Shown: positions 1 through 7,554, counted from the stretch's first letter. The stretch is DNA of 7,554 bases from Candidatus Rokuibacteriota bacterium (GCA_016177555.1 JACOVB010000110.1:1-7554), one strand, 5' to 3'. Numbers and translations are program-made. The notes: a model not told the origin generated them from the sequence alone.

Positions 1-18
1 CCGATAACTCTCCCCGCC

Positions 19-23
19 GGAGG
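19..23 (+). promoter_or_regulatory. Ribosome binding site of the CoA ligase (decides start)
   Basis: GGAGG sits 7 bases before ATG 31 and only 1 base before GTG 25. This places initiation at ATG 31. No promoter can be judged because only 30 bases precede the gene. Confidence 0.75.
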
Positions 24-30
24 TGTGGCC

Positions 31-1584
<1,554 letters not shown>

Positions 1585-1735
1585 CCGCGTTCTACGACGA
1601 GCCGACCACTGAGCTGAGTGACCAGAACCACATCCTCCGGCAGCCGTCGACCCCGAAAGATCGGCCTTGCTCGGAAGGCCCGGAATGCCGTACACAGGGA
1701 AGCACGACCCAGACACCGCCCCCCGGAGGTGAGAC
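1585..1735. other. Intergenic gap between CoA ligase and small Cys protein
   Basis: This 151-base stretch has no convincing coding region. It contains an inverted repeat, GGCCTT (1663-1668) and AAGGCC (1675-1680), that can form a 6-bp stem with a 6-base loop. No T-run follows, so it is not a clear Rho-independent terminator. A weak sigma-70-like pair, TTGCTC (1667-1672) and TACACA (1691-1696) with an 18-base spacer, lies about 30 bases before the next gene's ribosome site. The gap is long enough for a separate promoter for the downstream three genes, but the sequence alone does not prove one. Confidence 0.4.
1725..1729 (+). promoter_or_regulatory. Ribosome binding site of the small Cys protein
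   Basis: GGAGG, within the longer anti-16S match GGAGGTGAG, lies 6 bases before ATG 1736. It supports this short gene as real and translated. Confidence 0.75.
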
Positions 1736-2053
1736 ATGCCGCGATACCCGGTGACCATGGAAGTGAAGGAGATCGTCGCAGACCTGCCGCCCGCGTGCCC
1801 CGTGCACAAGGTCGGCGACAGGATCGTGATCACGAACGGCTGCGTGGAAGGGAAGATCTGCCTGCCCGTCCTGTCCCAGCAGAGCGGCCGGCTCTACGGC
1901 CTGGTCAATGGCATGTCCTCGGCCAATGTCATGACCTATCGCTGCCCCGACCGGGGCAAGGTGGTCTATGAGATACGCCGCGACCCCGACCACTGGTGGA
2001 AGGACGCCCGGTCGCCCCTGACCGAGGCGTCCGTCAAGCCCCACGTGCCCTGA
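1736..2053 (+). CDS. Small four-cysteine protein, TIGR04076-like
   Basis: A 105-residue soluble protein with no signal peptide or membrane segment. It resembles the uncharacterised TIGR04076 family: a charged beta-rich start (MEVKEIVADL), then CPVHKVGDRIVI, then a Cys-containing middle (NGCVEGKICLPVL), then YRCPDRGKVVYEI. Cysteines fall at residues 21, 36, 42 and 70; C21 and C70 are each followed by proline. Four spaced cysteines could bind a metal or act in redox, but that is inference and no function is established. The start is well supported: GGAGGTGAG (1725-1733) with the ATG 6 bases after GGAGG. The flavoprotein gene begins 38 bases downstream on the same strand, so co-transcription with the oxidoreductase pair is likely. 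The family match is from recall of its motif pattern; a profile search would settle it. Confidence 0.75.
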   Translation: MPRYPVTMEVKEIVADLPPACPVHKVGDRIVITNGCVEGKICLPVLSQQSGRLYGLVNGMSSANVMTYRCPDRGKVVYEIRRDPDHWWKDARSPLTEASVKPHVP

Positions 2054-2091
2054 GCCCTGCCCGGGGCTCGCAGCAAGCGCGGGGGAGAAGC

Positions 2092-3777
2092 GTGGAGGCG
2101 TGCGAGTACGACATCGTCTGCATCGGCGCCGGGGGCGCCGGGGTGACCGCGGCGATCACCGCGGCGGCGGCCGGCGCCCGCGTGCTGCTGGTCTCCAAGG
2201 ATCCCATCGGCTACGGCAACACGCGGATCTCGGTGGGCGTCGTCGCCTCCTGCGGCATCCTGCCGCCGGACACCCCGGACCTCTTCTACGAGGACCTCGT
2301 GGTGGGCGGCGAGCACCTCAACAATCCCAAGCTGGCGCGGGTGATGGCCGAGGAATCGGCGCTGGCCCCGGCCATCGCCGAGAGCCAGGGCGCGCTGTTC
2401 GCGCGGGACGCCGGGGGCGGGATCAGCCGGGGCGTGGCCATGCGGGCGGGCGGCCATCGTCACAAGCGCTCGGTCAAGGCGCACGGCAAGGGCATCGGGC
2501 TGGGCCAGGCGCTGCGGGCGGCGGCGGCGCGGTCGGCCGTGGACGTGCTCGAGGAGACCGTGACCGTCAAGCTGCTGAGCGACGGCGGGCGGGTCGCCGG
2601 CCTCGTGGCCTGGGATCTGGCGGCCGGCGAACCGGTCGTGGTGCGGGCGCCGGCGGTGATCCTGGCCACAGGCGGGCTCGGGTGGATGTACTACCCGCAC
2701 ACCGACTGCATGCGCAGCGCTACGGGCGATGGCTACGCGCTGGCGTACGAGGCCGGCGCCGAGCTGGTGGACATGGAGCAGGTGCAGTTCCTCCCCTTCT
2801 CCTGCACCCGCCCCGCGTCCATGGTGGGGATCTTCCTCGGCGAGCCCTCCTTCGTGGGCCCCCAGGGACGGCTCCTCGACGCGCGCGAGCGCGAGCTGCT
2901 CGTCGGGATCGAGACGATGACCCGCGCCCAGGTGTCGCGCGTCATGGCACTGGAGCTCCGCGAGGGCCATGGCACGCCGCACGGCGGGTTGCTGCTGGAT
3001 CTCCGCCAGAATCTCGAGACGCCGCGAGGGCGGGCCGCCTGGCAGACCATGAAGGATGTCGGCTTGCTCGACATCGCCAAGCGCGCCTACGGGCCCAAGG
3101 CGTATGCCTGGCAGGAGCCGTGGGAAGTGGTCCCGACGGTGCACTTCCACATGGGGGGTCTCCGCATCGACGAGCATGGCGCGACGAGCCTCCCGGGGCT
3201 CTATGCGGCAGGGGAGGCCGCCGGCGGCGTCCACGGCGCCTGCCGGCTGGGTTCGGTGGCCCTCGCCGAGCTCTTCGTCTTCGGGCGGCGGGCCGGCCTG
3301 GCTGCCGCCGACTTCGCCCGTGGGGCCGACCGGCCTCCGCTCCCGCGAGACGAGGCGGCGGAGGCCGCCGCGCAGGCCGCCGGGCTGCCCGGCACGCGAG
3401 GCGAGCACCGGCCCGTGGCCCTGGTGCGGCGGCTCCAGCGCCTCATGTGGGACAAGGTCGGCGCGGTGCGCGACGGGACGGAGCTGTCGGCCGCGGCGGC
3501 CGAGCTGCGCGACCTGACCGATCAGGCCCGGAGCCTGCGCCTCGGTCCGGAGCGGCGACAGAACCTCGACGTGCTGGACGCCGTCGAGCTCAGGCTGATG
3601 CTGCTCACGGCCGACATCGTCGCCCGATCCGCGCTCTGCCGGCAGGAGACCCGCGGGGCGCACATCCGGGCCGACTACCCCGACCGCGACGATGCCCGCT
3701 GGCTGGCCAACATCGTCGCGCGCCGTCAGAACGGCGGCCTGTCGCTGGCCGTCGAGCCGCTCGCGGGGGCGCCGTGA
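2092..3777 (+). CDS. FAD-binding fumarate reductase/succinate dehydrogenase-type flavoprotein
   Basis: A 561-residue flavoprotein of the SdhA/FrdA/NadB family, predicted to pass electrons between a substrate and the adjacent iron-sulfur subunit. Seen: N-terminal dinucleotide fold with GAGGAG (12-17); HFHMGG (351-356), matching the conserved substrate-site histidine region; GLYAAGE ending at E375; HGACRLG (381-387); R283 in VSRVMALELREGHG, matching the family's proton-transfer arginine; and the C-terminal RGAHIRADYPDRDD signature. Oddities: no histidine occurs before residue 75, so the covalent-FAD histidine (SHTVAAQGG region) is missing and FAD is probably non-covalent. The usual QFHPTG reads QFLPFS (L234), and HGANRLGGNSL reads HGACRLGSVAL. 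These changes argue against plain succinate or fumarate as substrate. GTG 2092 is chosen because GGGGGAG (2081-2087) precedes it and the FAD fold begins within ten residues; an in-frame ATG at 1996 would overlap the upstream gene. No twin-arginine or Sec signal is present, so it is cytoplasmic. Confidence 0.85.
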   Translation: MEACEYDIVCIGAGGAGVTAAITAAAAGARVLLVSKDPIGYGNTRISVGVVASCGILPPDTPDLFYEDLVVGGEHLNNPKLARVMAEESALAPAIAESQGALFARDAGGGISRGVAMRAGGHRHKRSVKAHGKGIGLGQALRAAAARSAVDVLEETVTVKLLSDGGRVAGLVAWDLAAGEPVVVRAPAVILATGGLGWMYYPHTDCMRSATGDGYALAYEAGAELVDMEQVQFLPFSCTRPASMVGIFLGEPSFVGPQGRLLDARERELLVGIETMTRAQVSRVMALELREGHGTPHGGLLLDLRQNLETPRGRAAWQTMKDVGLLDIAKRAYGPKAYAWQEPWEVVPTVHFHMGGLRIDEHGATSLPGLYAAGEAAGGVHGACRLGSVALAELFVFGRRAGLAAADFARGADRPPLPRDEAAEAAAQAAGLPGTRGEHRPVALVRRLQRLMWDKVGAVRDGTELSAAAAELRDLTDQARSLRLGPERRQNLDVLDAVELRLMLLTADIVARSALCRQETRGAHIRADYPDRDDARWLANIVARRQNGGLSLAVEPLAGAP

Positions 3778-4439
3778 CCCGCGACATGATCCCCATCAGC
3801 GTGGAGCGCTCCGACCCCGAAAGCGGGCGCCCGCCGGCGCTCGACACCTACGAGGTGCCGGCCGAAGAGGGCGCCACGGTGCTGGGCGCCCTGCTCCACA
3901 TCCACGAGACCTACGAGTCCAGCCTCGCGTTTCGCTGTGGCTGCCGCAACCAGGACTGCGGGCTCTGCGCCGTGGATGTCAACGGCAGGCCCCGCCTGGC
4001 CTGCATCACCCCGCTCAAGCTGGGCATGGTGATCCGGCCGCTCCGCCGGCTGCCCGTGGCGCGAGACCTGATCATCGAACGGCGCTGGATCATGCCCTTC
4101 CTGGAGCGCTTCGATCTCTTCGTGCGCGACGGCGGCCTGCGGGAGTGGCCGTCCCGTCTGTCCGCGTCCGCGGAGCACGCGCGGCTGGCCGCGTGCACCG
4201 AGTGTCTGAGCTGCCTGGCCGCCTGCCCGAGCTTCGAGGCCGGGCGCGACGAGATCGGCGGCCCGTACCACTTCGTGAAGCTGGCGCAGCTCCACTGGGA
4301 CCCGCGCGACGGCGCCGATCGGCGGGCGCAGGCCGCAGAGCTCGGCATCGCCCGATGCGCCGCCTGCCGCAAGTGCGCCTGTCCCCTCGGCATCCCGATC
4401 TACCGCGCGGCGGTGACGCCGCTGGCGGGGGTGCGCTGA
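3774..4439 (+). CDS. SdhB/FrdB-type iron-sulfur subunit
   Basis: A 221-residue electron-transfer subunit, near the usual SdhB length. The N-terminal ferredoxin domain has 2Fe-2S ligands C57, C62, C65 and C77 (spacing C-x4-C-x2-C-x11-C), plus an extra C55. The C-terminal alpha-helical domain has C141-x2-C144-x2-C147-x3-C151-P, a classical 4Fe-4S motif, then a second motif with C195, C198, C201, C203-P. In SdhB the last motif is normally C-x5-C-x3-C-P; here it is C-x5-C-x1-C-P with an added cysteine in the middle, which is unusual. GTG 3774 overlaps the flavoprotein stop as GTGA, implying translational coupling, with a weak G-run at 3764-3768 upstream. ATG 3786 is an alternative start (217 residues) but has no ribosome site. 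No membrane-anchor gene follows, so the complex is likely soluble or uses an unlinked partner. Confidence 0.85.
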   Translation: MTRDMIPISVERSDPESGRPPALDTYEVPAEEGATVLGALLHIHETYESSLAFRCGCRNQDCGLCAVDVNGRPRLACITPLKLGMVIRPLRRLPVARDLIIERRWIMPFLERFDLFVRDGGLREWPSRLSASAEHARLAACTECLSCLAACPSFEAGRDEIGGPYHFVKLAQLHWDPRDGADRRAQAAELGIARCAACRKCACPLGIPIYRAAVTPLAGVR

Positions 4440-4580
4440 GAGCGGCCAGCCGCCGGTCGCGGGGATGGGTGCTGGCGCTGACGGGCGAGCTCGCCCAGAG
4501 CTGAGGCGTGGACTGGCGCAGGCAACCGTGAGTTTCGCCGAGCACCCTCGGCACCGGCCCCCCGGAGAAGACGCGACGGC
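4440..4580. other. Convergent intergenic region
   Basis: These 141 bases lie between two converging transcription units and show no credible gene. The region holds a perfect 14-base palindrome, GGGCGAGCTCGCCC (4483-4496), a 6-bp inverted repeat GCCGAG/CTCGGC (4537-4552), and a looser GCCAGC/GCTGGC pair (4445-4450, 4471-4476). None has a T-run on either strand. Confidence 0.5.
4537..4552. terminator. Possible bidirectional terminator hairpin
   Basis: GCCGAG (4537-4542) and CTCGGC (4547-4552) form a 6-bp stem around a 4-base loop, between two converging genes. The position suits a shared terminator. The lack of a T-run on either side means it is at best an atypical or Rho-assisted one. Confidence 0.25.
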
Positions 4581-5459
4581 TCAGCCCACCGGCTCCCCCT
4601 CGCTCTGCGCGAGGGTCGCGAGCTCGGCGCGGAGCCGGATGGTGAGCGGGCCCGGGCAGGGGATCGGGCGCCCATCGACCTCGGCCACCGGGTGGACGCG
4701 GCTGAAGGACGAGGTGACGAAGGCCTCGTCGGCCGTGTAGAGGTCGTAGAGCGTCAGGTCGCTCTCCTCGGCGGGGATGCCGGCCCGCGCGGCCAGCTCC
4801 AGCACCGCGCGCCGCGTGATGCCGTCCAGCACCTGGAAGGCGCGCGGGGTCCTGAGGGCCCCAGCCCTGACGAGGAAGATGTTCTCGCCGGGGCACTCCG
4901 CCAGGAAGCCGCGGAGGTCGAGCAGGAGCGCCTCGTCGTACCCCGCCTCGACGGCCTCGAGCCGGGCCAGCACATTGTTCAGGTAGTTCAGGCTCTTCAC
5001 CCGCGGCTCGAAGACCTCGGGCGGGACCTTCCGCAGACCCGCTGTCTTCAGCCGCAGGCCCCTCTCGCCCGAGTAGCTGCCCGCCGTCTCAGGCGGCGGC
5101 GTCGGGTCGTGGAGCAGGACGACCAGCGAGGAGCGTCTCGTCACGCGCGGGTCGAGGACGGGGTAGCCCTCGCCCCGGGTGACGATGACGCGGATGTACA
5201 CGGGCGCCGGCCCCGAGCGCCTGACGGCTTCCTTGACGATCTCGCCGATCCGCTCCCTCGCCTCGGGCAGCCCGAGGCGGAGCGCCCGCGCGGACCGCTC
5301 GAGCCGGTCCAGGTGCTCCCCGAGCTTGAAGATCCGACCCCGGGCCGCGGTGAGGCTCTCGAAGATGCCGTCGCCGTAGAGGAAGCCGTGATCGAAGGCG
5401 GAGACCCGCGCCTCCTCAGCTGTGCAGAACACCCCGTTGACGTAGCAGATCAGCGCCAT
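4581..5459 (-). CDS. Class IV PLP-dependent aminotransferase (BCAT/D-amino acid type)
   Basis: A 292-residue fold-type IV pyridoxal-phosphate enzyme that moves an amino group between an amino acid and a 2-oxo acid, or a related lyase (4-amino-4-deoxychorismate lyase shares the fold). Seen: YGDGIFESL (28-36); catalytic lysine K155 in RVKSLNYLNNVLAR; E188 and N193 in AECPGENIF, contacting the cofactor; LDGITRRAVLELA (211-223); and TADEAFVTSSFSRVHPVAEVDGRPI near the end. Much of the protein reads like archaeal-type branched-chain aminotransferases, but the TGTA-type 2-oxo-acid loop is replaced by TSSFSRV (249-255), which leaves the substrate open. The start is supported by GCAGGAG upstream of ATG, with 6 bases between AGGAG and the start codon. 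It is the last gene of a three-gene - strand operon, 24 bases after the SDR gene. An ilvE symbol would overclaim. Confidence 0.88.
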   Translation of the reverse strand: MALICYVNGVFCTAEEARVSAFDHGFLYGDGIFESLTAARGRIFKLGEHLDRLERSARALRLGLPEARERIGEIVKEAVRRSGPAPVYIRVIVTRGEGYPVLDPRVTRRSSLVVLLHDPTPPPETAGSYSGERGLRLKTAGLRKVPPEVFEPRVKSLNYLNNVLARLEAVEAGYDEALLLDLRGFLAECPGENIFLVRAGALRTPRAFQVLDGITRRAVLELAARAGIPAEESDLTLYDLYTADEAFVTSSFSRVHPVAEVDGRPIPCPGPLTIRLRAELATLAQSEGEPVG

Positions 5460-5473
5460 GGCAGGCTCCTGCC
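5460..5473 (-). promoter_or_regulatory. Inverted repeat covering the aminotransferase ribosome site
   Basis: GGCAGG (5460-5465) and CCTGCC (5468-5473) form an inverted repeat directly next to the start codon. On the coding strand, the AGGAG ribosome site (complement of 5466-5470) lies within it. As RNA it could fold as a 5-bp stem with a 4-base loop and partly hide the ribosome site. A chance occurrence in GC-rich DNA is quite possible. Confidence 0.3.
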
Positions 5474-5483
5474 GGCCGCCGCG

Positions 5484-6239
5484 CTACATCGCGCACCAGC
5501 CGTCATCCACGATGAGATCCACCCCGTGGACCGCCCTCGCCTCTTCGGAGGCGAGGAAGACGGCGGCACCGGCGATCTCGTCGGTCGAGAGGTACGCCCG
5601 GCCCGTGGGGGTGTAGCTCTGCATGAGCTTGACGAACTCGGGGTCGCGCTGCAGGTGCAGGTTGAGCGGCGTCGCGGTGTTGCCCGGCGAGATGCTGTTC
5701 ACGTTGATGCCGGACTTCGCCAGCTCGGCGCAGAGGGCCTTGGTCATCCCCCACACCCCCGCCTTGCTCGCGCAGTAGGGGACGGAGTTCGGGAAGGCGT
5801 GGGTGGCCGCGATGGACGCCATGAACACCACCTTCCCGGAGCGCCTGGCCTTCATCAGGGGGATCACGGCCTGGGCGAGGAGGAAGGCGCCCTTGAGGTT
5901 GGTGTCGACGGTGAGGTCCCAGTCCTCCTCCGTGTACTCCTCCACCGGCTTGTTGATCATGACGCCGGCGTTGGAGACAAGGATGTCGACGGTGCCCCAG
6001 GCGGAGGCGACGTCCTCGACGAGCTTGCGGACCTGCTCGCGCCGGGACACGTCGCACTGAAACGCCCGCGCGGTGCCGCCCCCCTCCTGGATCTTCCGGG
6101 CCACCGCCTGGCCCAGCTCCGGCCTGCGCGCATTGACCACGGCGACCTTCGCCCCCTCGCGGCCATAGGCGCGGCAGATGGCCTCGCCGATGCCCTGGGA
6201 GCCTCCGGTGACGATGGCGACCTTGTCCTTGAGCCTCAT
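5484..6239 (-). CDS. SDR family NAD(P)-dependent oxidoreductase
   Basis: A 251-residue classical short-chain dehydrogenase/reductase, the usual length for the family, interconverting an alcohol and a ketone with NAD(P). Seen: the cofactor loop TGGSQGIG (11-18); NARR (36-39) at the end of the second strand, where basic residues instead of an acidic one suggest NADP(H); D63 in CDVS; NAG (90-92); N114; S142; Y155 and K159 in YCASK, completing the Asn-Ser-Tyr-Lys tetrad; and the C-terminal GVDLIVDDGW. The start is ATG 6239-6237, just before the Rossmann fold, with GGAGG (complement of 6250-6254) 10 bases upstream. The reading frame stays open further upstream, but that part is arginine- and proline-rich and overlaps the hydantoinase gene, so it is rejected. 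The protein resembles 3-oxoacyl-ACP reductase/gluconate-type SDRs; the substrate cannot be read from the sequence. It sits between hydantoinase B and the aminotransferase in one operon. Confidence 0.92.
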   Translation of the reverse strand: MRLKDKVAIVTGGSQGIGEAICRAYGREGAKVAVVNARRPELGQAVARKIQEGGGTARAFQCDVSRREQVRKLVEDVASAWGTVDILVSNAGVMINKPVEEYTEEDWDLTVDTNLKGAFLLAQAVIPLMKARRSGKVVFMASIAATHAFPNSVPYCASKAGVWGMTKALCAELAKSGINVNSISPGNTATPLNLHLQRDPEFVKLMQSYTPTGRAYLSTDEIAGAAVFLASEEARAVHGVDLIVDDGWCAM

Positions 6240-6249
6240 GGGCCGATGT

Positions 6250-6254
6250 CCTCC
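6250..6254 (-). promoter_or_regulatory. Ribosome binding site of the SDR gene (decides start)
   Basis: The - strand reads GGGGAGGA here, with GGAGG 10 bases before ATG 6239-6237. It falls in the 28-base gap after the hydantoinase stop and fixes the SDR start at the conserved N-terminus. Confidence 0.7.
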
Positions 6255-6267
6255 CCTCGGGTGCCTG

Positions 6268-7554
6268 TCACGCCGTCGCGGCGGCGGCGAGGGCCGCGCG
6301 CCGAGCCGCCGTCGCCTGTATGTCCGGATCACCGTCCTCGGCGAAGACCACGCCATACACCTCCTGCGCGCGCTGCCGCGTGATCCACCCTTCCTCGACG
6401 TCCTCCTTCACCTTCTGGACGGGCCGCTCGTGGGGCGGGCCATAGCCGCCGCCGCCCGCGCAGTAGCTCGCCACCGTCTCGCCGGGGCGAAGCTCGATCG
6501 CGGCGATGCCGGGCAGCTCCCGGAGCTCGCCGTCGGCGCCTCGCCGGTAGTTCTGGATGGGCGCGCCCGGGAGCCCTCCGCGGGTGCCCCTGGCGCTGTT
6601 CCGGACGCCGTCGGCCGTGTACACCACGTCGAGGCTCGCGCCGGCCACGGGCCCGTACTCGCAGTACCCCGCGGGCGCCCCCACCGTCCGGCCTGCCCCC
6701 TCCGTGTCCTGGACCAGCCGGCGGGCCTTGACCACGAGCGGGAAGTGCAGCTCGTCCAGCTCCACGCTGTCGATGAAGCACATGCCCGAGTTTCCGGCGT
6801 GACAGATGGTGAGCCAGGCATCGGCCGCGGCAGCCCCGGCTCCCCCGGTGTCCAGGAGGAAGATCTGGTTGACGAATGGCTCGTTGCCGTTCCGCGGATC
6901 CCGGCCCGAGATGACGGCCATGGAGGCGCCCATGATGGGGCCACACTCGCCGAGCCCCAGCCCGTCGTGGATCTTCGAGAAGGCGACCTGGACGGGGTTG
7001 GTGACGCGGTCCGCCAGGTTCGTCGTGGCCACCGACATGCTGGTGGGGTGCCGGCCGCCGCCGGCCACCGAGCCCTCGCGGATGTGCACCCGGATCCGGC
7101 GGAAGCTGCCGGCGCAGGTGGGCACCGACTCCGGGATGCTGTTGAAGATCCCGATCATGGCCGCGGTGCGGGCGCAGGCCTCGCTGAGGTTGAGGCCGCA
7201 CGGCATCGCGTCCGGATTGTCGCGCAGATCGACCTCGATCAGCGCGTTGTCGCTGTCGACCTTCACGCCGACGGTGATCGTGATGCCGTCCGGCGGCGTC
7301 CCGCGTACCGGGTCGTGGGTGCTGGTGGCCCGGGCCTCGCCGCTCGGCATGCGCCGGATGGCGGCGATCATCCGCTGCTCGCTGTAGTCGAACCACGCGC
7401 GCGTGAAGGCGTGGAGCGTCTCCCAGCCGAACTCGGCGGCCATGGCCAGCACCTCGCGCTCCCCGATGCGGGCGGCGCCGACCATGGCGAGGTAATCGCC
7501 GCGCCACTGCCCGGGAACGCGGATGCGCATCTCGCAGAGGCGGACGATGTCCAG
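6268..7554 (-). CDS. Hydantoinase B/oxoprolinase family protein, 5' end beyond the window
   Basis: The C-terminal 428 residues of a HyuB-type subunit; the gene continues past the right edge. Full HyuB proteins are usually above 500 residues, so roughly the first quarter is missing. The coding frame enters the window with LDIVRLCEMRIRVPGQ, continuing into GDYLAMVGAARIGERE, a typical HyuB internal block. An internal ATG at 7530 is therefore not the real start. Other signatures: TTNLADRVTNPVQVAF; the glycine-rich CAGGGGYGPPHERP (6421-6462); and QEVYGVVF near the C-terminus. HyuB pairs with an ATP-dependent HyuA subunit to open hydantoin, N-methylhydantoin or 5-oxoproline rings; related subunits occur in acetone/acetophenone carboxylases. 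HyuA would be expected upstream, outside the window. The SDR gene begins 28 bases downstream, suggesting one transcript. The exact substrate is unknown. Confidence 0.9.
   Translation of the reverse strand: MDIVRLCEMRIRVPGQWRGDYLAMVGAARIGEREVLAMAAEFGWETLHAFTRAWFDYSEQRMIAAIRRMPSGEARATSTHDPVRGTPPDGITITVGVKVDSDNALIEVDLRDNPDAMPCGLNLSEACARTAAMIGIFNSIPESVPTCAGSFRRIRVHIREGSVAGGGRHPTSMSVATTNLADRVTNPVQVAFSKIHDGLGLGECGPIMGASMAVISGRDPRNGNEPFVNQIFLLDTGGAGAAAADAWLTICHAGNSGMCFIDSVELDELHFPLVVKARRLVQDTEGAGRTVGAPAGYCEYGPVAGASLDVVYTADGVRNSARGTRGGLPGAPIQNYRRGADGELRELPGIAAIELRPGETVASYCAGGGGYGPPHERPVQKVKEDVEEGWITRQRAQEVYGVVFAEDGDPDIQATAARRAALAAAATA

Noticed and set aside
1663..1680. Hairpin GGCCTT/AAGGCC as terminator of the CoA ligase
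   Set aside because: The 6-bp stem has no following T-run and overlaps the possible promoter region, so termination is not supported.
1667..1696. Sigma-70-like promoter (TTGCTC, 18 bases, TACACA)
   Set aside because: Only partial matches to both boxes; such matches arise often by chance, so it is mentioned within the intergenic entry rather than called.
1996..2091. Upstream ATG start for the flavoprotein
   Set aside because: It would overlap the end of the small Cys gene in another frame and add 32 residues unlike the family. GTG 2092 has a G-rich ribosome site and starts next to the FAD fold.
1966..3663. Long open frame on the - strand (565 codons) opposite the flavoprotein gene
   Set aside because: It is rich in Arg, Gly, Pro and His, shows no domain, and mirrors a well-supported + strand gene. 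Long antisense frames are expected in such GC-rich DNA.
2100..3773. Upstream in-frame extension of the iron-sulfur subunit through the flavoprotein gene
   Set aside because: The extension is an Arg/Gly-rich shadow frame of the flavoprotein. The real protein starts at GTG 3774, where the ferredoxin domain begins.
6240..6356. N-terminal extension of the SDR
   Set aside because: The added residues are Arg/Pro-rich and overlap the hydantoinase gene. ATG 6239 has a good ribosome site and the normal SDR N-terminus.
4692..6383. Long open frame on the + strand (563 codons) spanning the aminotransferase and SDR genes
   Set aside because: It has a low-complexity Arg/Gly/Val composition, crosses a gene boundary, and has no recognisable motif. 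The - strand genes have complete catalytic motifs and ribosome sites.

Overview
The window is bacterial chromosomal DNA, very rich in G+C with codon third positions almost all G or C. Genes are densely packed, with strong GGAGG-type ribosome binding sites and several GTG starts. No tRNA, rRNA, CRISPR array, transposase or phage gene is visible. The gene mix (benzoate-CoA-ligase-type enzyme, hydantoinase B, SDR, fumarate-reductase-like flavoprotein) and base composition fit a soil or subsurface bacterium with broad organic-acid catabolism, such as Rokubacteria/Methylomirabilota or a high-GC proteobacterium. That placement is a low-confidence guess from style, not from a marker gene.

The left half (about 31-4439) is read on the + strand. 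It holds a benzoate-CoA ligase family enzyme, a 151-base gap, a small four-cysteine protein resembling the uncharacterised TIGR04076 family, and a two-gene oxidoreductase: an SdhA/FrdA-type flavoprotein followed by an SdhB/FrdB-type iron-sulfur protein whose GTG start overlaps the flavoprotein stop. No membrane-anchor gene (sdhC/sdhD type) follows. The flavoprotein lacks the covalent-FAD histidine and the dicarboxylate-site QFHPTG motif, and the iron-sulfur subunit has a shortened C-terminal cysteine motif, so this pair is probably not an ordinary succinate dehydrogenase.

The right half (4581-7554) is read on the - strand, convergent with the left. In transcription order it holds the 3' part of a hydantoinase B/oxoprolinase family gene that continues beyond the window, an SDR dehydrogenase and a class IV PLP aminotransferase, separated by only 28 and 24 bases. 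This is very likely one operon. A 141-base non-coding gap with small inverted repeats separates the two convergent groups.

A working reading: the left cluster activates an aromatic (benzoate-like) acid to its CoA thioester and carries a soluble flavin/iron-sulfur redox pair that may act on a related intermediate. The right operon looks like catabolism of a cyclic amide or amino-acid derivative (ring opening, transamination, carbonyl reduction). Both pathway assignments are inference from family membership and gene order.
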